Of a DNA stretch of 64,000 nucleotides, positions 18,821-28,591 are shown in pieces. The notes beneath the pieces were generated by a model. That model was not told the origin of the DNA. It saw only the letters and a list, made by a program, of their open reading frames with translations, and searched no databases. The position numbers and the translations under genes were made by a program. The stretch comes from an uncultured bacterium. GTDB taxonomy: Bacteria; Bacteroidota; Bacteroidia; Bacteroidales; Bacteroidaceae. The stretch's first letter is position 1, and each line of letters opens with the position of its first letter. The stretch covers positions 1 through 64,000 of the forward strand of contig CAJMNM010000001.1 in assembly GCA_905214795.1 (NCBI GenBank), given 5' to 3'.

Positions 18821-18904
18821 ATGAAAAAACATTGTTTGTCATTAGAAAGAATGACAGCTATGCCCTTTCAAGGAAACGCTAAAAAGTCTTTCAGAAAAGA
18901 GTAA
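18821..18904 (+). CDS. possible 27-residue basic peptide gene
   Basis: ATG at 18821 to TAA at 18902-18904 encodes a peptide starting MKKHCLSLERM and ending in a Lys/Arg-rich tail (KKSFRKE). The stop overlaps the first base pairs of a strong hairpin (18903-18958), and another terminator (18651-18687) isolates it from the gene before, so it lies in its own small transcription interval. No TAnnTTTG promoter or ribosome-binding site is clear. It could equally be a small RNA with a chance frame. Confidence 0.3.
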   Translation: MKKHCLSLERMTAMPFQGNAKKSFRKE

Positions 18905-18958
18905 AAACTGCTTTGTTTGTCTAATTTATGATTAAAATAGATTAACAAAGCAGTTTTT
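18903..18958 (+). terminator. second isolated hairpin terminator
   Basis: Perfect 15-bp stem, 18903-18917 with 18944-18958, 26-base A+T-rich loop, T-run at the end. It is not attached to any large gene, which hints at a small transcript between 18690 and 18960. Confidence 0.65.
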
Positions 18959-19252
18959 AATTAATGACATTCTAAAAAAAATCTACTACATTCTGTTCAT
19001 ATCGATACCTTTCTATTATCAATATTCTTATAATTACTATTCAAAAATCTCATTTTTCCACACCAAATTATGCTTCATCTAAAAAACAAAGAATCAAAAC
19101 AAAACATAACTTACCAACTGACAGAGCCTACAACCACAAACATAGATCCATGTTATGTGGTGACATCACTCAAAAGCAGCAACATCATTTTTTGAATATA
19201 GATTCATATCCTATAAAGTTCTGTCGGAACAGATAAAAAATAATCATATAAA
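18959..19252. other. intergenic spacer, no gene seen
   Basis: About 290 bases of A+T-rich sequence between the isolated hairpin and the terminator of the minus-strand uptake operon. No convincing frame, repeat or RNA was recognised. Confidence 0.5.
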
Positions 19253-19297
19253 AATCCCCTTGTTTTCTTTACCTAATAAAAGTAAAACAAGGGGATT
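19253..19297 (-). terminator. terminator of the SusC/SusD operon
   Basis: Perfect 14-bp stem, 19253-19266 with 19284-19297, G+C-rich base, A/T-rich beyond it on the minus-strand exit side; 32 bases past the last stop of the operon. Confidence 0.85.
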
Positions 19298-19328
19298 GTC
19301 GAATTATTCTATAAAATATATCCGAACC

Positions 19329-20909
19329 TTAGAAACGTTCGCGATATGTTACGTCAACGATTTTTGCAAAGCCATCATATTCCTTAACCAATTTCAGTTC
19401 TCCAGTAGAGTTATCAAGCTTATACATACGCAAAACTCCTCCGTTGTTATCAGTTGCGGCATTTTTATAAGAACCGACTAACACATAATGCTGTTGCAGC
19501 ATCATCTCGTCAGGAATATTCGTCATAGACAAGTTTTTGAACAAGTCGATTTTTACCATTGTTATTTCCTCGTCGGGCAAAGTGATTTTTTTCAAAGCCT
19601 TTGTTCCAAGATTATAAGAATACAATTGATTCTGATAACTATAGAACATATAAGGATACTGAGAATGGAAAGTAAAATGGTCTGCCTGTCTGAAGTTTTC
19701 GGCATCGATATTCTCATAATAGCTTTCCTGAGTATATTTATCACCACTTAAATTGATAGCACAGACAGAACGTTCACCTGCCTCGTTCTGCAATATAGCA
19801 AAGACTGTATTATTGGCAAAGCGCGTTCCTTCCATGTAAACCAAATCTTGTCCGCAATTAAACGGAATAAAGTTAGCTCCACCTGCTGGAATCTCATAAC
19901 AAACCCCTGAACTGGCAGCAGTAGTCTGGTCCCATCCGATAAAACGTTTATTGTCTATATCGAACAACAAAGCATTAGTTGTCGTTCCGGGACGTTCCAT
20001 ACCGGTTCCGATAAACGGAGCGACCCGATATTCGCGCGCATTTCCTTCTACAGAAGTATTTGCAAGGAATTCATAACATGCACCACTAGCACCCAAACCT
20101 TTTACATAAAAATCTCCGGCTTGTGTAACCATCAAATGAGTTCCGGCACCAGCCATCCAGTATCCTGTAGCGCCAAAACGAGCCGGCTTATCAGAACCCA
20201 AATCACTAAGGAACTCACTCATGATATTATCTTTCTCGTCTGCTGTCAACTGATCCTCTTGCAGTCTGAAAGATCCGGTTTCTGTAAGCATGTAAATATA
20301 TTCACCAGTATTGAACAATGAAGGGTCGTATGCAATCTGTAACGCATTATGCTGCTCGGGAAAAGCCGAGTTCATAATATCATGAATCGGCATGATTCTG
20401 TCTTGAGTGATTACAGAAATCATATCTAAACGAACCCTGTTCTCACTTCCTTCATTACACAAAACCAACCATCCTTCATACGACGTGGAAGACAAGGTTA
20501 TATTGAAGGAATAATTCGTGGACACTCCATTACGTTTATCTGTAATGGTATAAACACCCACATAGCTTCCCACATCCTCTCTGATATCGCAAGTAAAGCT
20601 TTGAGTCTTTTCGGGGTTAAGCTCATGCCATTTCTCTGAATCATCAAAAGAACCGCTGGTCATTCCTATACGACAAGAGTATTCAAAATTAGGATTGTCG
20701 GGTGTGATCTTGCCTTCTGTAGAAGAAATTATCTCAGGAGAGAATGTAAACATGTCTACTCCTCTCAGCAAGGTATAACTTTCCTGTACATTATTGAATG
20801 TATACTGAGGAACGTCTGTATAATCATAGTTACCTTCATCATCATAACATGAAACGAAAAGGCAACACATCATCAATACTGATAATATATTAAATTTTAA
20901 AATCTTCAT
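19329..20909 (-). CDS. PKD-like family lipoprotein
   Basis: 526 residues with lipobox FVSC (C21) and a short acidic tether (YDDEGNYDYTD). An N-terminal beta-sandwich of the Bacteroidetes PKD-like family (about 35-145) is followed by a larger beta-rich, propeller-like body. Such proteins are standard partners of SusC/SusD/DUF4843 operons, sit on the cell surface and probably help capture the ligand. It is the last gene of the operon, 30 bases after the DUF4843 gene, and is followed by a strong terminator. The ligand is unknown. Confidence 0.85.
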   Translation of the reverse strand: MKILKFNILSVLMMCCLFVSCYDDEGNYDYTDVPQYTFNNVQESYTLLRGVDMFTFSPEIISSTEGKITPDNPNFEYSCRIGMTSGSFDDSEKWHELNPEKTQSFTCDIREDVGSYVGVYTITDKRNGVSTNYSFNITLSSTSYEGWLVLCNEGSENRVRLDMISVITQDRIMPIHDIMNSAFPEQHNALQIAYDPSLFNTGEYIYMLTETGSFRLQEDQLTADEKDNIMSEFLSDLGSDKPARFGATGYWMAGAGTHLMVTQAGDFYVKGLGASGACYEFLANTSVEGNAREYRVAPFIGTGMERPGTTTNALLFDIDNKRFIGWDQTTAASSGVCYEIPAGGANFIPFNCGQDLVYMEGTRFANNTVFAILQNEAGERSVCAINLSGDKYTQESYYENIDAENFRQADHFTFHSQYPYMFYSYQNQLYSYNLGTKALKKITLPDEEITMVKIDLFKNLSMTNIPDEMMLQQHYVLVGSYKNAATDNNGGVLRMYKLDNSTGELKLVKEYDGFAKIVDVTYRERF

Positions 20910-20939
20910 ATTCTTTATATTCTAAATCAATTATGAAAT

Positions 20940-21788
20940 TTATTCATACGCAGAATAATCAACCGCATAATCTTCACCTAACTGCATGTATGATCCATCG
21001 TCGTCTATTACCGGATTACCTTCATCAGCAGCTTCCTGCAAATATTTGCGAAGCAGTTTTGCGGCATATGCCATATGACCATACTGCACAGCATTTTCAG
21101 CACTTCCACCTCCGTTAATCCATGAGGTATGTGTCCATCCCATCAGTTCGTTTACCAAAACTTCTTTGGATACAGACCATACGCCCAACGAATATTCCGC
21201 AAAACTTACCCAATAGTCCGGGCAAGTATATATTTCACTACATGAGATCTTGAAACGAGTGCCACACAAAGTATCGCCCGTAACTTGCCAATCACTTGAG
21301 TTCTTGTATTCATCTAGTACGGTAGTAAAATATTCATTAGACTCCAAATAAAACTCCATCCGATAGGTTCCTGTTTTCAAATCGGGATGGCGATAGATTG
21401 TAACAGGAACTCTTGTTTTTGCTGTGTTTGCCTTAATTACACAGTCACTTTCATTGAAATCAAAATGAACACCCCTTTGGGCTGTACTCTTTGCCTCATC
21501 GAGCTTCAACACGAAAGGACGGTCATAAGAAACACAGTTGCCCATCACACAAACATCAAGATAGGTTGTTTGTTTCTGTACAGTCGGTTCACTTGTTGCA
21601 AATGATACGCTTAAAGAATCTGTATACTTGTAAGTAAGCGGATTGCCATTGGCATCAATTGTATACGATGCGGTTCTTTGCAAATAAATACCTGCTACCT
21701 CACCATTAAAAGTCTTAAATTCCTCTTCTGAGCACGAGCTCATTATAAGAGCAATTAACGAATAAACTATATATCTAAACTGTTTCAT
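20940..21788 (-). CDS. DUF4843 lipoprotein of the uptake operon
   Basis: 282 residues. Signal peptide with lipobox MSSC (C19), then SEEEF. The body has the pattern of DUF4843 proteins: early GIYLQR strand, a DSLSVSFA strand, a YDRPFVLKLD strand and a later CPDYW near residue 195. DUF4843 is found next to SusC/SusD in many Bacteroidetes and is presumed to be a surface ligand-binding accessory protein. It starts 12 bases downstream of susD, within the operon. Confidence 0.88.
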   Translation of the reverse strand: MKQFRYIVYSLIALIMSSCSEEEFKTFNGEVAGIYLQRTASYTIDANGNPLTYKYTDSLSVSFATSEPTVQKQTTYLDVCVMGNCVSYDRPFVLKLDEAKSTAQRGVHFDFNESDCVIKANTAKTRVPVTIYRHPDLKTGTYRMEFYLESNEYFTTVLDEYKNSSDWQVTGDTLCGTRFKISCSEIYTCPDYWVSFAEYSLGVWSVSKEVLVNELMGWTHTSWINGGGSAENAVQYGHMAYAAKLLRKYLQEAADEGNPVIDDDGSYMQLGEDYAVDYSAYE

Positions 21789-21800
21789 ATATCAAGCTTT

Positions 21801-23318
21801 TTATCTGTTTATTAATTCACTTTCCGGCAATGGCAGTACATAAATTTCATCAGAAGCATTTTTTGTACTGGTATTAGTTGCATTATATACACCTGAAAAT
21901 CTCTGGAAGAAACGTTTCATCATATAGAAGACTTGACCTTCTCCTGTCATTTCACGCATATACTCTTGCTTGATTTCTTCCAAGACATCATTTGCAGACA
22001 AATTTTCGTCTAAGGCAAGGCGTCCGCGTGCTGCCATGATGGTATTCATATAGCCGATAGCCTCCTGAACATTGGTTTCCAGCAAGCACTCTGCTACAAT
22101 GTAGTAAGCCTCACTCAAACGCATCAACGGCATGAAATATGTATAAAACGGATAAGTGTTATTTTCGATATCATCTTCCTTTAGATTCAAGGCTTTGTAT
22201 TTTACAAAACTGTTCGAATTTCCGGAAATGGTCCATTGTGAGCTATAGCGATAGTCTGCTGTATTATTATTAAACAACAGTGACACATACCCGCTTCTTG
22301 GCTGCAGCAAAAGTGTAGAACTTGAGTTTTCTGAATCAAAATAATTTGTATAAATAGTATTTCTACCACTATCATAAAAACCGAATAAAACCTCTGTTGA
22401 GAATGTACGGTCGGGATCCACAGTGTTTCCTAACAATTTGTCTGGATCTACAAATGGAAAGAAAGCTTTTACCTGTTCATTATCTGTCAATCGTCTGGCC
22501 TGAGCCAATGCATTTGCCTTATCACCGGCCCATAAATAGACTCTTGCCTTCAGCAATATGGTAGCATAATAATTCATACGCAATTGACGATAACGCGTAT
22601 AATTATCTTCATCCTCAATTGTACTTGCCAAAGGTCCATCGGTAATGACTGGATCAAACTGGCTTAAACATTCTTCTGCCGCATTTAAATCAGGAATAAT
22701 GTGATCATAAATAATGCTTTTGGCAGAAAGCAAATCATAGATCTGAGCTTCACGACTGTTATTATAAGGAATGCTTAACTGCTCGGGATCACGACTGTAT
22801 ACAGGACCAAACATACGCAACAAATCAAAATGCAGGAATGCACGTAATGCCAGCAAATCGCCCTTGATCAGATTATAATCTTTTTCAAATAACACTGAAC
22901 CTTTTTTCTGCTCTGCATTATCCAGGATGACGTTAATGTTCAAGATGTCAGCATACATATTTTCCCAAATCGTTTCAATCGCATCTGAAAGGTCAATATC
23001 AGAATAGGTATGATTGGTGGCTAAAGATGCACTGAAGTCGTTAACTCCAGAAACACTGTAGACCAGGTCTGAAGGAGCGGAATAACGTCTTCCCATAAGA
23101 TCAATCAACCCGTAAGTCAGGTTTTTGCCATATAAAGCCTCTTCTGTCAGGCGGTTGTATACACCATTCACTGCTGTATAGAATCCGTCTTTACTGCTAA
23201 ATGTTTGGTTTTCGGTTTCTTTATCTTTTGGTTGATAGTCCAACCAATCAGAACAGCCACTGAATATACCCAGTAGACAAAAAGCAGATAATGTATAAAT
23301 ATATTTTTTGAGTTTCAT
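21801..23318 (-). CDS. SusD/RagB-family surface lipoprotein
   Basis: 505 residues with lipobox FSGC (C22) followed by SDWLDYQPKD, the classic SusD start. TPR-type helices and the RagB/SusD C-terminal signature are visible (LMRLSEAYYIVAECLL near 395, then the LPLPESELINR ending). It forms the hinged lid over the SusC barrel and captures oligosaccharide or peptide ligands at the surface. It lies 12 bases downstream of the susC stop, in one operon with the DUF4843 and PKD-like proteins. Confidence 0.96.
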   Translation of the reverse strand: MKLKKYIYTLSAFCLLGIFSGCSDWLDYQPKDKETENQTFSSKDGFYTAVNGVYNRLTEEALYGKNLTYGLIDLMGRRYSAPSDLVYSVSGVNDFSASLATNHTYSDIDLSDAIETIWENMYADILNINVILDNAEQKKGSVLFEKDYNLIKGDLLALRAFLHFDLLRMFGPVYSRDPEQLSIPYNNSREAQIYDLLSAKSIIYDHIIPDLNAAEECLSQFDPVITDGPLASTIEDEDNYTRYRQLRMNYYATILLKARVYLWAGDKANALAQARRLTDNEQVKAFFPFVDPDKLLGNTVDPDRTFSTEVLFGFYDSGRNTIYTNYFDSENSSSTLLLQPRSGYVSLLFNNNTADYRYSSQWTISGNSNSFVKYKALNLKEDDIENNTYPFYTYFMPLMRLSEAYYIVAECLLETNVQEAIGYMNTIMAARGRLALDENLSANDVLEEIKQEYMREMTGEGQVFYMMKRFFQRFSGVYNATNTSTKNASDEIYVLPLPESELINR

Positions 23319-23330
23319 AAGTCTCTATTA

Positions 23331-26300
23331 TTATAAAGTAATTGAAAGTGCTAATGATACGCTACGCGCAAAAGGATAATCCGTACCTCTTTCTTCTCTG
23401 ATTGTACTTATACGGAAGATATCATTCATGTAAGCATTTACACGCAAACCGTTAATACCTAACCTCTTGACAAAGTTAGGATCAAACTCGTAGCCTATTT
23501 GGAAAGACTCCAACGTCAACGTATTGTCCTTTTGAACAAATCGTGAAGATCTGGGTGTTACACTATGATCTGCGATATTCTTGAACTGAGCAATATCGCC
23601 GGCCTGCTGCCAACGGTCATACAACGCACGTTTATCTTGGTTATAAATCAGATTTGAAGAAGAAATATTCTCAACTTTCTCATATACAACATCATTAAAA
23701 GATTCTCCTCCTAAACGATAGCGGAAAATTGCACCGACAGTAAATCCTTTATATCCGAAATTAGTTCCAAATGTACCTTCGGCATCCGGACGGGTATTAC
23801 CAACAACCACTTCGTCATCATAACTGAAATCATAAGTATAAGAACCGTCTTTCTTTATATAGATTTCACGACCTGTAGCCGGATCAATACCCGCAGAACG
23901 TACAGCCCAGATCGCATTGGGATCGGCACCATCATAGAAACGTTCGGTTGAACGTCCCTTATTATATTCGTTCATAGTTTCCAAAGTGTTTCCAATACCG
24001 TCCAACTTGCTGCTTTCCATACGGATTGTCGCACGTAACGACCATGTCAATCGTTTAGTAAAATCACGGAAAATATAATATTGAGCTACTCCTGTGAAAC
24101 CTTTTGAAATTTGTCTTCCTAAATTCGTGTTATAGCTAGTCAAACCAGATGAGCTTGGCAAACCAATGGCTAACAACAGCGGATCGGTTGTCTTATAGTA
24201 ATAATCCAATGTCAAATTGAAACGTTCTTTAAACAGAGTGAGGTCCAAACCGATATTGCGGTCGAGTGTAGTCTGCCACTCCAGATTTCTGTTACCCAGA
24301 TTTGCCAGAACTGAACTCATTCCAAAATAATTGTAAGAAGTATACAGATAGTTGAATGTAGTCAAAGACAATGACGAATCAAAATTCTGATTACCTGGGT
24401 TACCAATAGAACCACGAATTTTCATATAATTAACCCATGACAAATTGTCTTTTATGAAAGACTCATTATGAATATTCCAACCGAGACCTAAAGACCAGGT
24501 ATTAATAAATTTTTTGGTAGAACCAAATACAGAAGAACCATTCAAACGGTAGCTGATATCCATCAAATAACGGTCGTCATACGAATATCCACCCGTCAAA
24601 TAAGCATTCACCGCACGACTAACAGCCTCTGAATAAGTTGGACGTTCGCCTTCAGGATAACCGTTGGCAAATGAAGGATAAGTAAAGTCTCCAACTGGGA
24701 ATCCTTCGGCAGCATATCCTTGCAGAGTAGTCTTCTGTTCAGACATATTACCACCTACCGCCAAATTAATACGATGTTTCTGCTGCAACACTTTTGCATA
24801 AATAGCCGTAAATTCGCCTTCGTATTTTGAGGTTTGCGTATTCCGATAATTATAAGAACCTTTGCGAAGGATATCATAGCTCTCAAAACGAGTATCGTTT
24901 GGAGAATAGAACACTTCATTTTCAGAAGACAAGGATGTCAAACCAAAACGAGCGCGTAATTTAAGCTCTTTGATCGGGTTATATTCGGCAATAAAATAAT
25001 TGGACAACTGAAGTTCTCTTGTATCATCGCGACTATTCAAAGAAGCATTGTACAGAGGGTTACCAACATTCATCTCGTATTCATTATTACTCAACCAACG
25101 TTCGACCTCACCATATTCATTATATTTTTTATAATAAGGACTGGCCTGCGCATAATCACTAAACGGCACAATAGGATTGTTGTATTTGGTCTGTTGTGCA
25201 GTAAATTTATTGGTAAACTGAAGTTTTCCTACACGATAAACCAAATCAAGATTACCACCCAACACATCACGGTCTGAATCTTTCATAACACCATTCACAC
25301 CGTTATAGGTAAGGCCAAGACCAAACATGAATCCTCCGGCACCTCCATCAATATATACAGAGTGACGATGATTAATACCCGTACGCAACGGTTCTGCCAA
25401 CCAATATGTATCAACTCCACTCTTTATATCTGCCAAATGCTTGTTATACAGATTTTCTTTTGCTATAATTTCTTCTGTTCCATCACCAGAACCAGAATAT
25501 TTACCGGCCAATCTTTCAAATTCAAGTTTTTCACTGGAATTCATCAAATTGTAGCTGGTCAGATCGGGCCACGAAATATCCATGGAACCATTATAGCTCA
25601 GACGAAGCTGCCCCGGTTTTGGCTTCACTGTTTCAACAACAACGACACCATTAGCAGCCTTAGAACCGTAAATGGCTGTAGATGCTGCATCTTTCAGGAT
25701 GGTCATACTTTCAATACGGTTAATATCCAAATTATATATGGCTTCCAACGTACTCTCAAAACCATCCAAAATAAACAGTGGCTGGTTAGGGTCCTCTGCA
25801 ACCTCATCTCGCATACCCAACACACTGGACTTACCACGGATTTCGATATTCGGCAAACGGTTCGGATTTGAACCAAATATATCACTTTCCATCAAATTGA
25901 AGGATGGATCCAAACTACGCAAACTCAGCAAAGGATTCTGTACACCAACTGATTTCAAATCCTCTCTTGAGAAACTGGCAGAAGAACCGGTAAACGTATC
26001 CTTACGCTTCGTTACAACACCTGTAACTACGACCTCATCAATCTGAGTTGCACTCTCTAGCTGTACAGTATAGCTTTTTGTTCCATCCAACAGAACCACT
26101 TCCTGTGACTTGCATCCTACAAACGAAACAATCAATGCCTTGGCTTTGGAAGAAACATTAATACTAAAACGTCCGTCCATACCAGCCGTTACACCATTTT
26201 TCTTATTTCCCTTTACATACACGCTAGCTCCTGGCAATGTTTCGCCATCTGAATCCAACACAACACCGGTAATCGTACGACGGTCCGATTGCGGCACCTG

Positions 26301-26399
26301 TTGAACTTCGGAAAGAATTGTATTACCTCCTTCCATTGGTATTGCCATAACTAACTGTGAGGCTAGAAGACCTGTAGTAAATAAAAGAAGGCGTCCCAT
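23331..26399 (-). CDS. SusC/RagA-family TonB-dependent transporter
   Basis: 1022 residues with signal peptide about 1-19. A carboxypeptidase-regulatory-like domain (about 40-120, TITGVVLDSDGETLPGASVYVKG) leads to a TonB-box-like EVVVTG (near 122), then a plug with the SusC signature DINRIESMTILKDAASTAIYG-type segment, and a 22-strand-type barrel ending in aromatic SLALSITL. It imports the SusD-captured ligand using TonB/ExbBD energy; such an energiser is encoded at 48.2-53.5 kb. No sigma/anti-sigma pair or hybrid two-component system is nearby, and no glycoside hydrolase is in the operon, so a non-glycan ligand is possible. Confidence 0.97.
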   Translation of the reverse strand: MGRLLLFTTGLLASQLVMAIPMEGGNTILSEVQQVPQSDRRTITGVVLDSDGETLPGASVYVKGNKKNGVTAGMDGRFSINVSSKAKALIVSFVGCKSQEVVLLDGTKSYTVQLESATQIDEVVVTGVVTKRKDTFTGSSASFSREDLKSVGVQNPLLSLRSLDPSFNLMESDIFGSNPNRLPNIEIRGKSSVLGMRDEVAEDPNQPLFILDGFESTLEAIYNLDINRIESMTILKDAASTAIYGSKAANGVVVVETVKPKPGQLRLSYNGSMDISWPDLTSYNLMNSSEKLEFERLAGKYSGSGDGTEEIIAKENLYNKHLADIKSGVDTYWLAEPLRTGINHRHSVYIDGGAGGFMFGLGLTYNGVNGVMKDSDRDVLGGNLDLVYRVGKLQFTNKFTAQQTKYNNPIVPFSDYAQASPYYKKYNEYGEVERWLSNNEYEMNVGNPLYNASLNSRDDTRELQLSNYFIAEYNPIKELKLRARFGLTSLSSENEVFYSPNDTRFESYDILRKGSYNYRNTQTSKYEGEFTAIYAKVLQQKHRINLAVGGNMSEQKTTLQGYAAEGFPVGDFTYPSFANGYPEGERPTYSEAVSRAVNAYLTGGYSYDDRYLMDISYRLNGSSVFGSTKKFINTWSLGLGWNIHNESFIKDNLSWVNYMKIRGSIGNPGNQNFDSSLSLTTFNYLYTSYNYFGMSSVLANLGNRNLEWQTTLDRNIGLDLTLFKERFNLTLDYYYKTTDPLLLAIGLPSSSGLTSYNTNLGRQISKGFTGVAQYYIFRDFTKRLTWSLRATIRMESSKLDGIGNTLETMNEYNKGRSTERFYDGADPNAIWAVRSAGIDPATGREIYIKKDGSYTYDFSYDDEVVVGNTRPDAEGTFGTNFGYKGFTVGAIFRYRLGGESFNDVVYEKVENISSSNLIYNQDKRALYDRWQQAGDIAQFKNIADHSVTPRSSRFVQKDNTLTLESFQIGYEFDPNFVKRLGINGLRVNAYMNDIFRISTIREERGTDYPFARSVSLALSITL

Positions 26400-26486
26400 A
26401 CGACAACAAGATTTTCTGTTATCCCATATAAATAGTTAAATTTTAAATAAATAGTTAATAATAGTGTTTATATTCCTTAAACATTA

Positions 26487-26494
26487 CAAATGTA
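26487..26494 (-). promoter_or_regulatory. candidate -7 box upstream of susC
   Basis: Minus-strand TACATTTG about 90 bases before the susC ATG, within a near-palindrome ATTACA-AA-TGTAAT (26484-26497). A second candidate, TATATTTG at 27001-27008, would give a leader of about 600 bases. Confidence 0.45.
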
Positions 26495-26497
26495 ATA

Positions 26498-27150
26498 CTA
26501 TTTATTTAAAAAAAGCATAAAACCACTTAAATTTAACACTAAAAACTCAAAAGAAACAAAAAAGCATCATTATTTCACAAAAGTGAAGCTACATCAATCA
26601 AAACGAAAACACAATTATAAAATCAACTTACATATCGATTTTATATACAACAACCGTCCTTATTAAATACGACGACATAAGGCTTACCATACCCTTAACT
26701 TCTTTTAACACCTACAAGTCTCGTATGATATCAAAGAATTTGAAAACATTCCAATGCTTTCATTTAAGCCCTCTTATTTTCATTCGAGTCAGGACAGCAC
26801 TTGAATCACATTCTCCGCACCTATGCAAATCCTTATATAGCATCAATACTACTTATTTTCATCCGAACTGAAAGTATTCCCGAAATCCATTTTATTTATC
26901 TGAAATACGGTTGTACCGGTCGTTCCCTCTGTATACTGGAACTATGACTCGGGATCCCCGTAGGGTACATCAGAAACCATTACCGCAGGAAACTGGCACA
27001 CAAATATACGACTGCATTTCTGATGTTTTTTAAAATTAAAACCATACTGGCTGACAAGCATCACGACAAAACAAATCAATTCATACCACAAATTGGAAAA
27101 ATCGGCAAAATAACCTTTTCTGCAAAAAACTTTTTTCATAATAAAAAAAT
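26498..27150. other. long intergenic leader upstream of susC
   Basis: About 650 A+T-rich bases between susC and the TlpA-like gene. It contains a minus-strand TATATTTG box (27001-27008) and small hairpins, for example GTTCC/GGAAC near 26920-26941. A 65-codon minus-strand frame (26942-27139) starts inside the previous terminator and looks accidental. I recognise no riboswitch. Confidence 0.45.
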
Positions 27151-27184
27151 CCCGAACTGCCTTTTAACAAATCGGCAGTTCGGG
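27151..27184 (-). terminator. terminator after the TlpA-like gene
   Basis: Perfect 11-bp stem, 27151-27161 with 27174-27184, followed on the minus strand by a run of seven T. It separates the TlpA-like gene from the susC operon. Confidence 0.88.
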
Positions 27185-27210
27185 CGAATGATTCATTCAG
27201 TAGCCTAAAC

Positions 27211-28302
27211 TTACTGATATATTTCCTCCAGTTTCTTTATCAATTGATCTCCACGCAGATCGGATGCCACGATTTTGCCATCAGGACCAATCAGCAGCGT
27301 AGCTGGAACACTCTTAATATTGTACAGTTGGGCAGCACTACATCTCCAACCTTTCAGATCGGACAGTTGAGTCCAAGTCATCTGCATTTTTGCTACAGCG
27401 TCAGTCCAGGGTTTCTTCTTATTATCCAAAGACACTCCTACTATATCGAACCCCTTGTTATGAAAACGGTCGTAAACCTTCTTCACATTCGGCATTTCCG
27501 CACAGCAGGGACCACACCAACTAGCCCAAAAGTCTACCAACACATAATTTCCCTTACCGGCAAATTCTGATAATTTACGCATCTTGCCGTCCATATCCGT
27601 CATCTCAAAATCTGTAAACGTTGCTCCTTGAGCTTTGCGTTTCTCGCCCTCAATCATCTGATAGGCATTAGCCAGTAGGACATTGTCCTTATATTTATAA
27701 TCTTTCAGAAAATTATCAATGAAATCAGCTCCCAACATCTCCATATAATTGGTAATGAAATATACAGGAATTAGATTGTCCTTATTTGCAATAACACCAT
27801 CCTTCAAAGCTTTTTCCTGGCGCTCTGAAACAGCCACCCACTCGGCACTCAGTTTTTTGACCACACTGTCGGGCATCTGGCCCTTATACTTAGCCGCCTC
27901 TTTCTGAAGTTCACGGTGAGCTTTGCCGCAATCTCTGACTGTATTGACAATGACCTGCATACGAGTATTCACTTCGGAACCTTTCACTTGAATACCCTTA
28001 TCCAAGATTACATTAATCTCTTCGTTATCAAGTACAAATGCAGCTATCATATTATAGCCGTTAGCAGATGTACAAACAGAAGCCAGTTTAGGCTGTGTAG
28101 TAGTACCTTGAATGGTGTAAACACCATTGACACACTGCGCGCTATCTATAGCAACCTTGTCTTCGAGCGAGTACAAATAAACGGTTTTTGCATCGAAACT
28201 GGCATTGCCACTTTTATTCTCAAACGTTACCTTGTAAGTGCTCTGCGCCATGGCTGCCTGAGCACCTAAAAGCAAAAATAAGCCTAATACACTTTTTTTC
28301 AT
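27211..28302 (-). CDS. TlpA-like periplasmic thiol-disulfide protein with DUF4369 domain
   Basis: 363 residues with signal peptide 1-20 (ending MAQ). DUF4369 beta domain at about 21-115, a helical linker at about 120-225, and a thioredoxin-fold domain at about 226-363 with FWASWCGPC (C263, C266). It is expected to reduce or shuffle disulfides in the periplasm. Genes of this type are frequent neighbours of SusC/SusD loci. Here it is on the same strand upstream of susC, but a strong terminator and a long spacer suggest a separate transcript. A possible minus-strand promoter TACTTTTG lies at 28830-28837. Confidence 0.92.
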   Translation of the reverse strand: MKKSVLGLFLLLGAQAAMAQSTYKVTFENKSGNASFDAKTVYLYSLEDKVAIDSAQCVNGVYTIQGTTTQPKLASVCTSANGYNMIAAFVLDNEEINVILDKGIQVKGSEVNTRMQVIVNTVRDCGKAHRELQKEAAKYKGQMPDSVVKKLSAEWVAVSERQEKALKDGVIANKDNLIPVYFITNYMEMLGADFIDNFLKDYKYKDNVLLANAYQMIEGEKRKAQGATFTDFEMTDMDGKMRKLSEFAGKGNYVLVDFWASWCGPCCAEMPNVKKVYDRFHNKGFDIVGVSLDNKKKPWTDAVAKMQMTWTQLSDLKGWRCSAAQLYNIKSVPATLLIGPDGKIVASDLRGDQLIKKLEEIYQ

Positions 28303-28378
28303 ATTCTTTATTCTTAATTAAAAAAACATTTCTCATTCTTAGCTTTAGAGCTTTTATTAATTGTCAACCTCATACTTT

Positions 28379-28564
28379 TTATACGTCTTTCACTCTACTT
28401 AAACCAATATTTACCTTATCAACTGAATTTACTTTATACACGGTCCGAATACATTCTGAAATAGGATATCTAAAAACAAAGAAACCGATATTTTCACGGC
28501 TTACAATGAATTCATTGCTACTACAAGAAAACAAGAATAAAATCAAACAAGCGAGTTTAAACAA
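28379..28564 (-). CDS. doubtful small lipoprotein frame upstream of the TlpA-like gene
   Basis: A minus-strand frame without ATG. A TTG at 28564 would give MFKLACLILFLFSCSSNEF, a convincing lipoprotein signal with lipobox LFSC, then about 40 residues of mixed sequence. A further upstream TTG (28591) extends it by nine residues. It lies between a possible promoter (28830-28837) and the TlpA-like gene. It could be a real small lipoprotein, a remnant of a larger one, or chance; non-ATG initiation lowers the odds. Confidence 0.22.
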   Translation of the reverse strand: MFKLACLILFLFSCSSNEFIVSRENIGFFVFRYPISECIRTVYKVNSVDKVNIGLSRVKDV

Positions 28565-28591
28565 AAAGGCCTGGCTCTGCGACTGTGCCAA

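Noticed and set aside
26942..27139. 65-codon minus-strand frame between the TlpA-like gene and susC
   Set aside because: Its ATG lies in the exit tract of the TlpA terminator, its composition is not protein-like, and it overlaps a promoter-like box.
26400..27150. riboswitch (cobalamin or SAM) in the susC leader
   Set aside because: Small hairpins exist, but none of the conserved riboswitch boxes I know were found; the claim is not supportable from the sequence.
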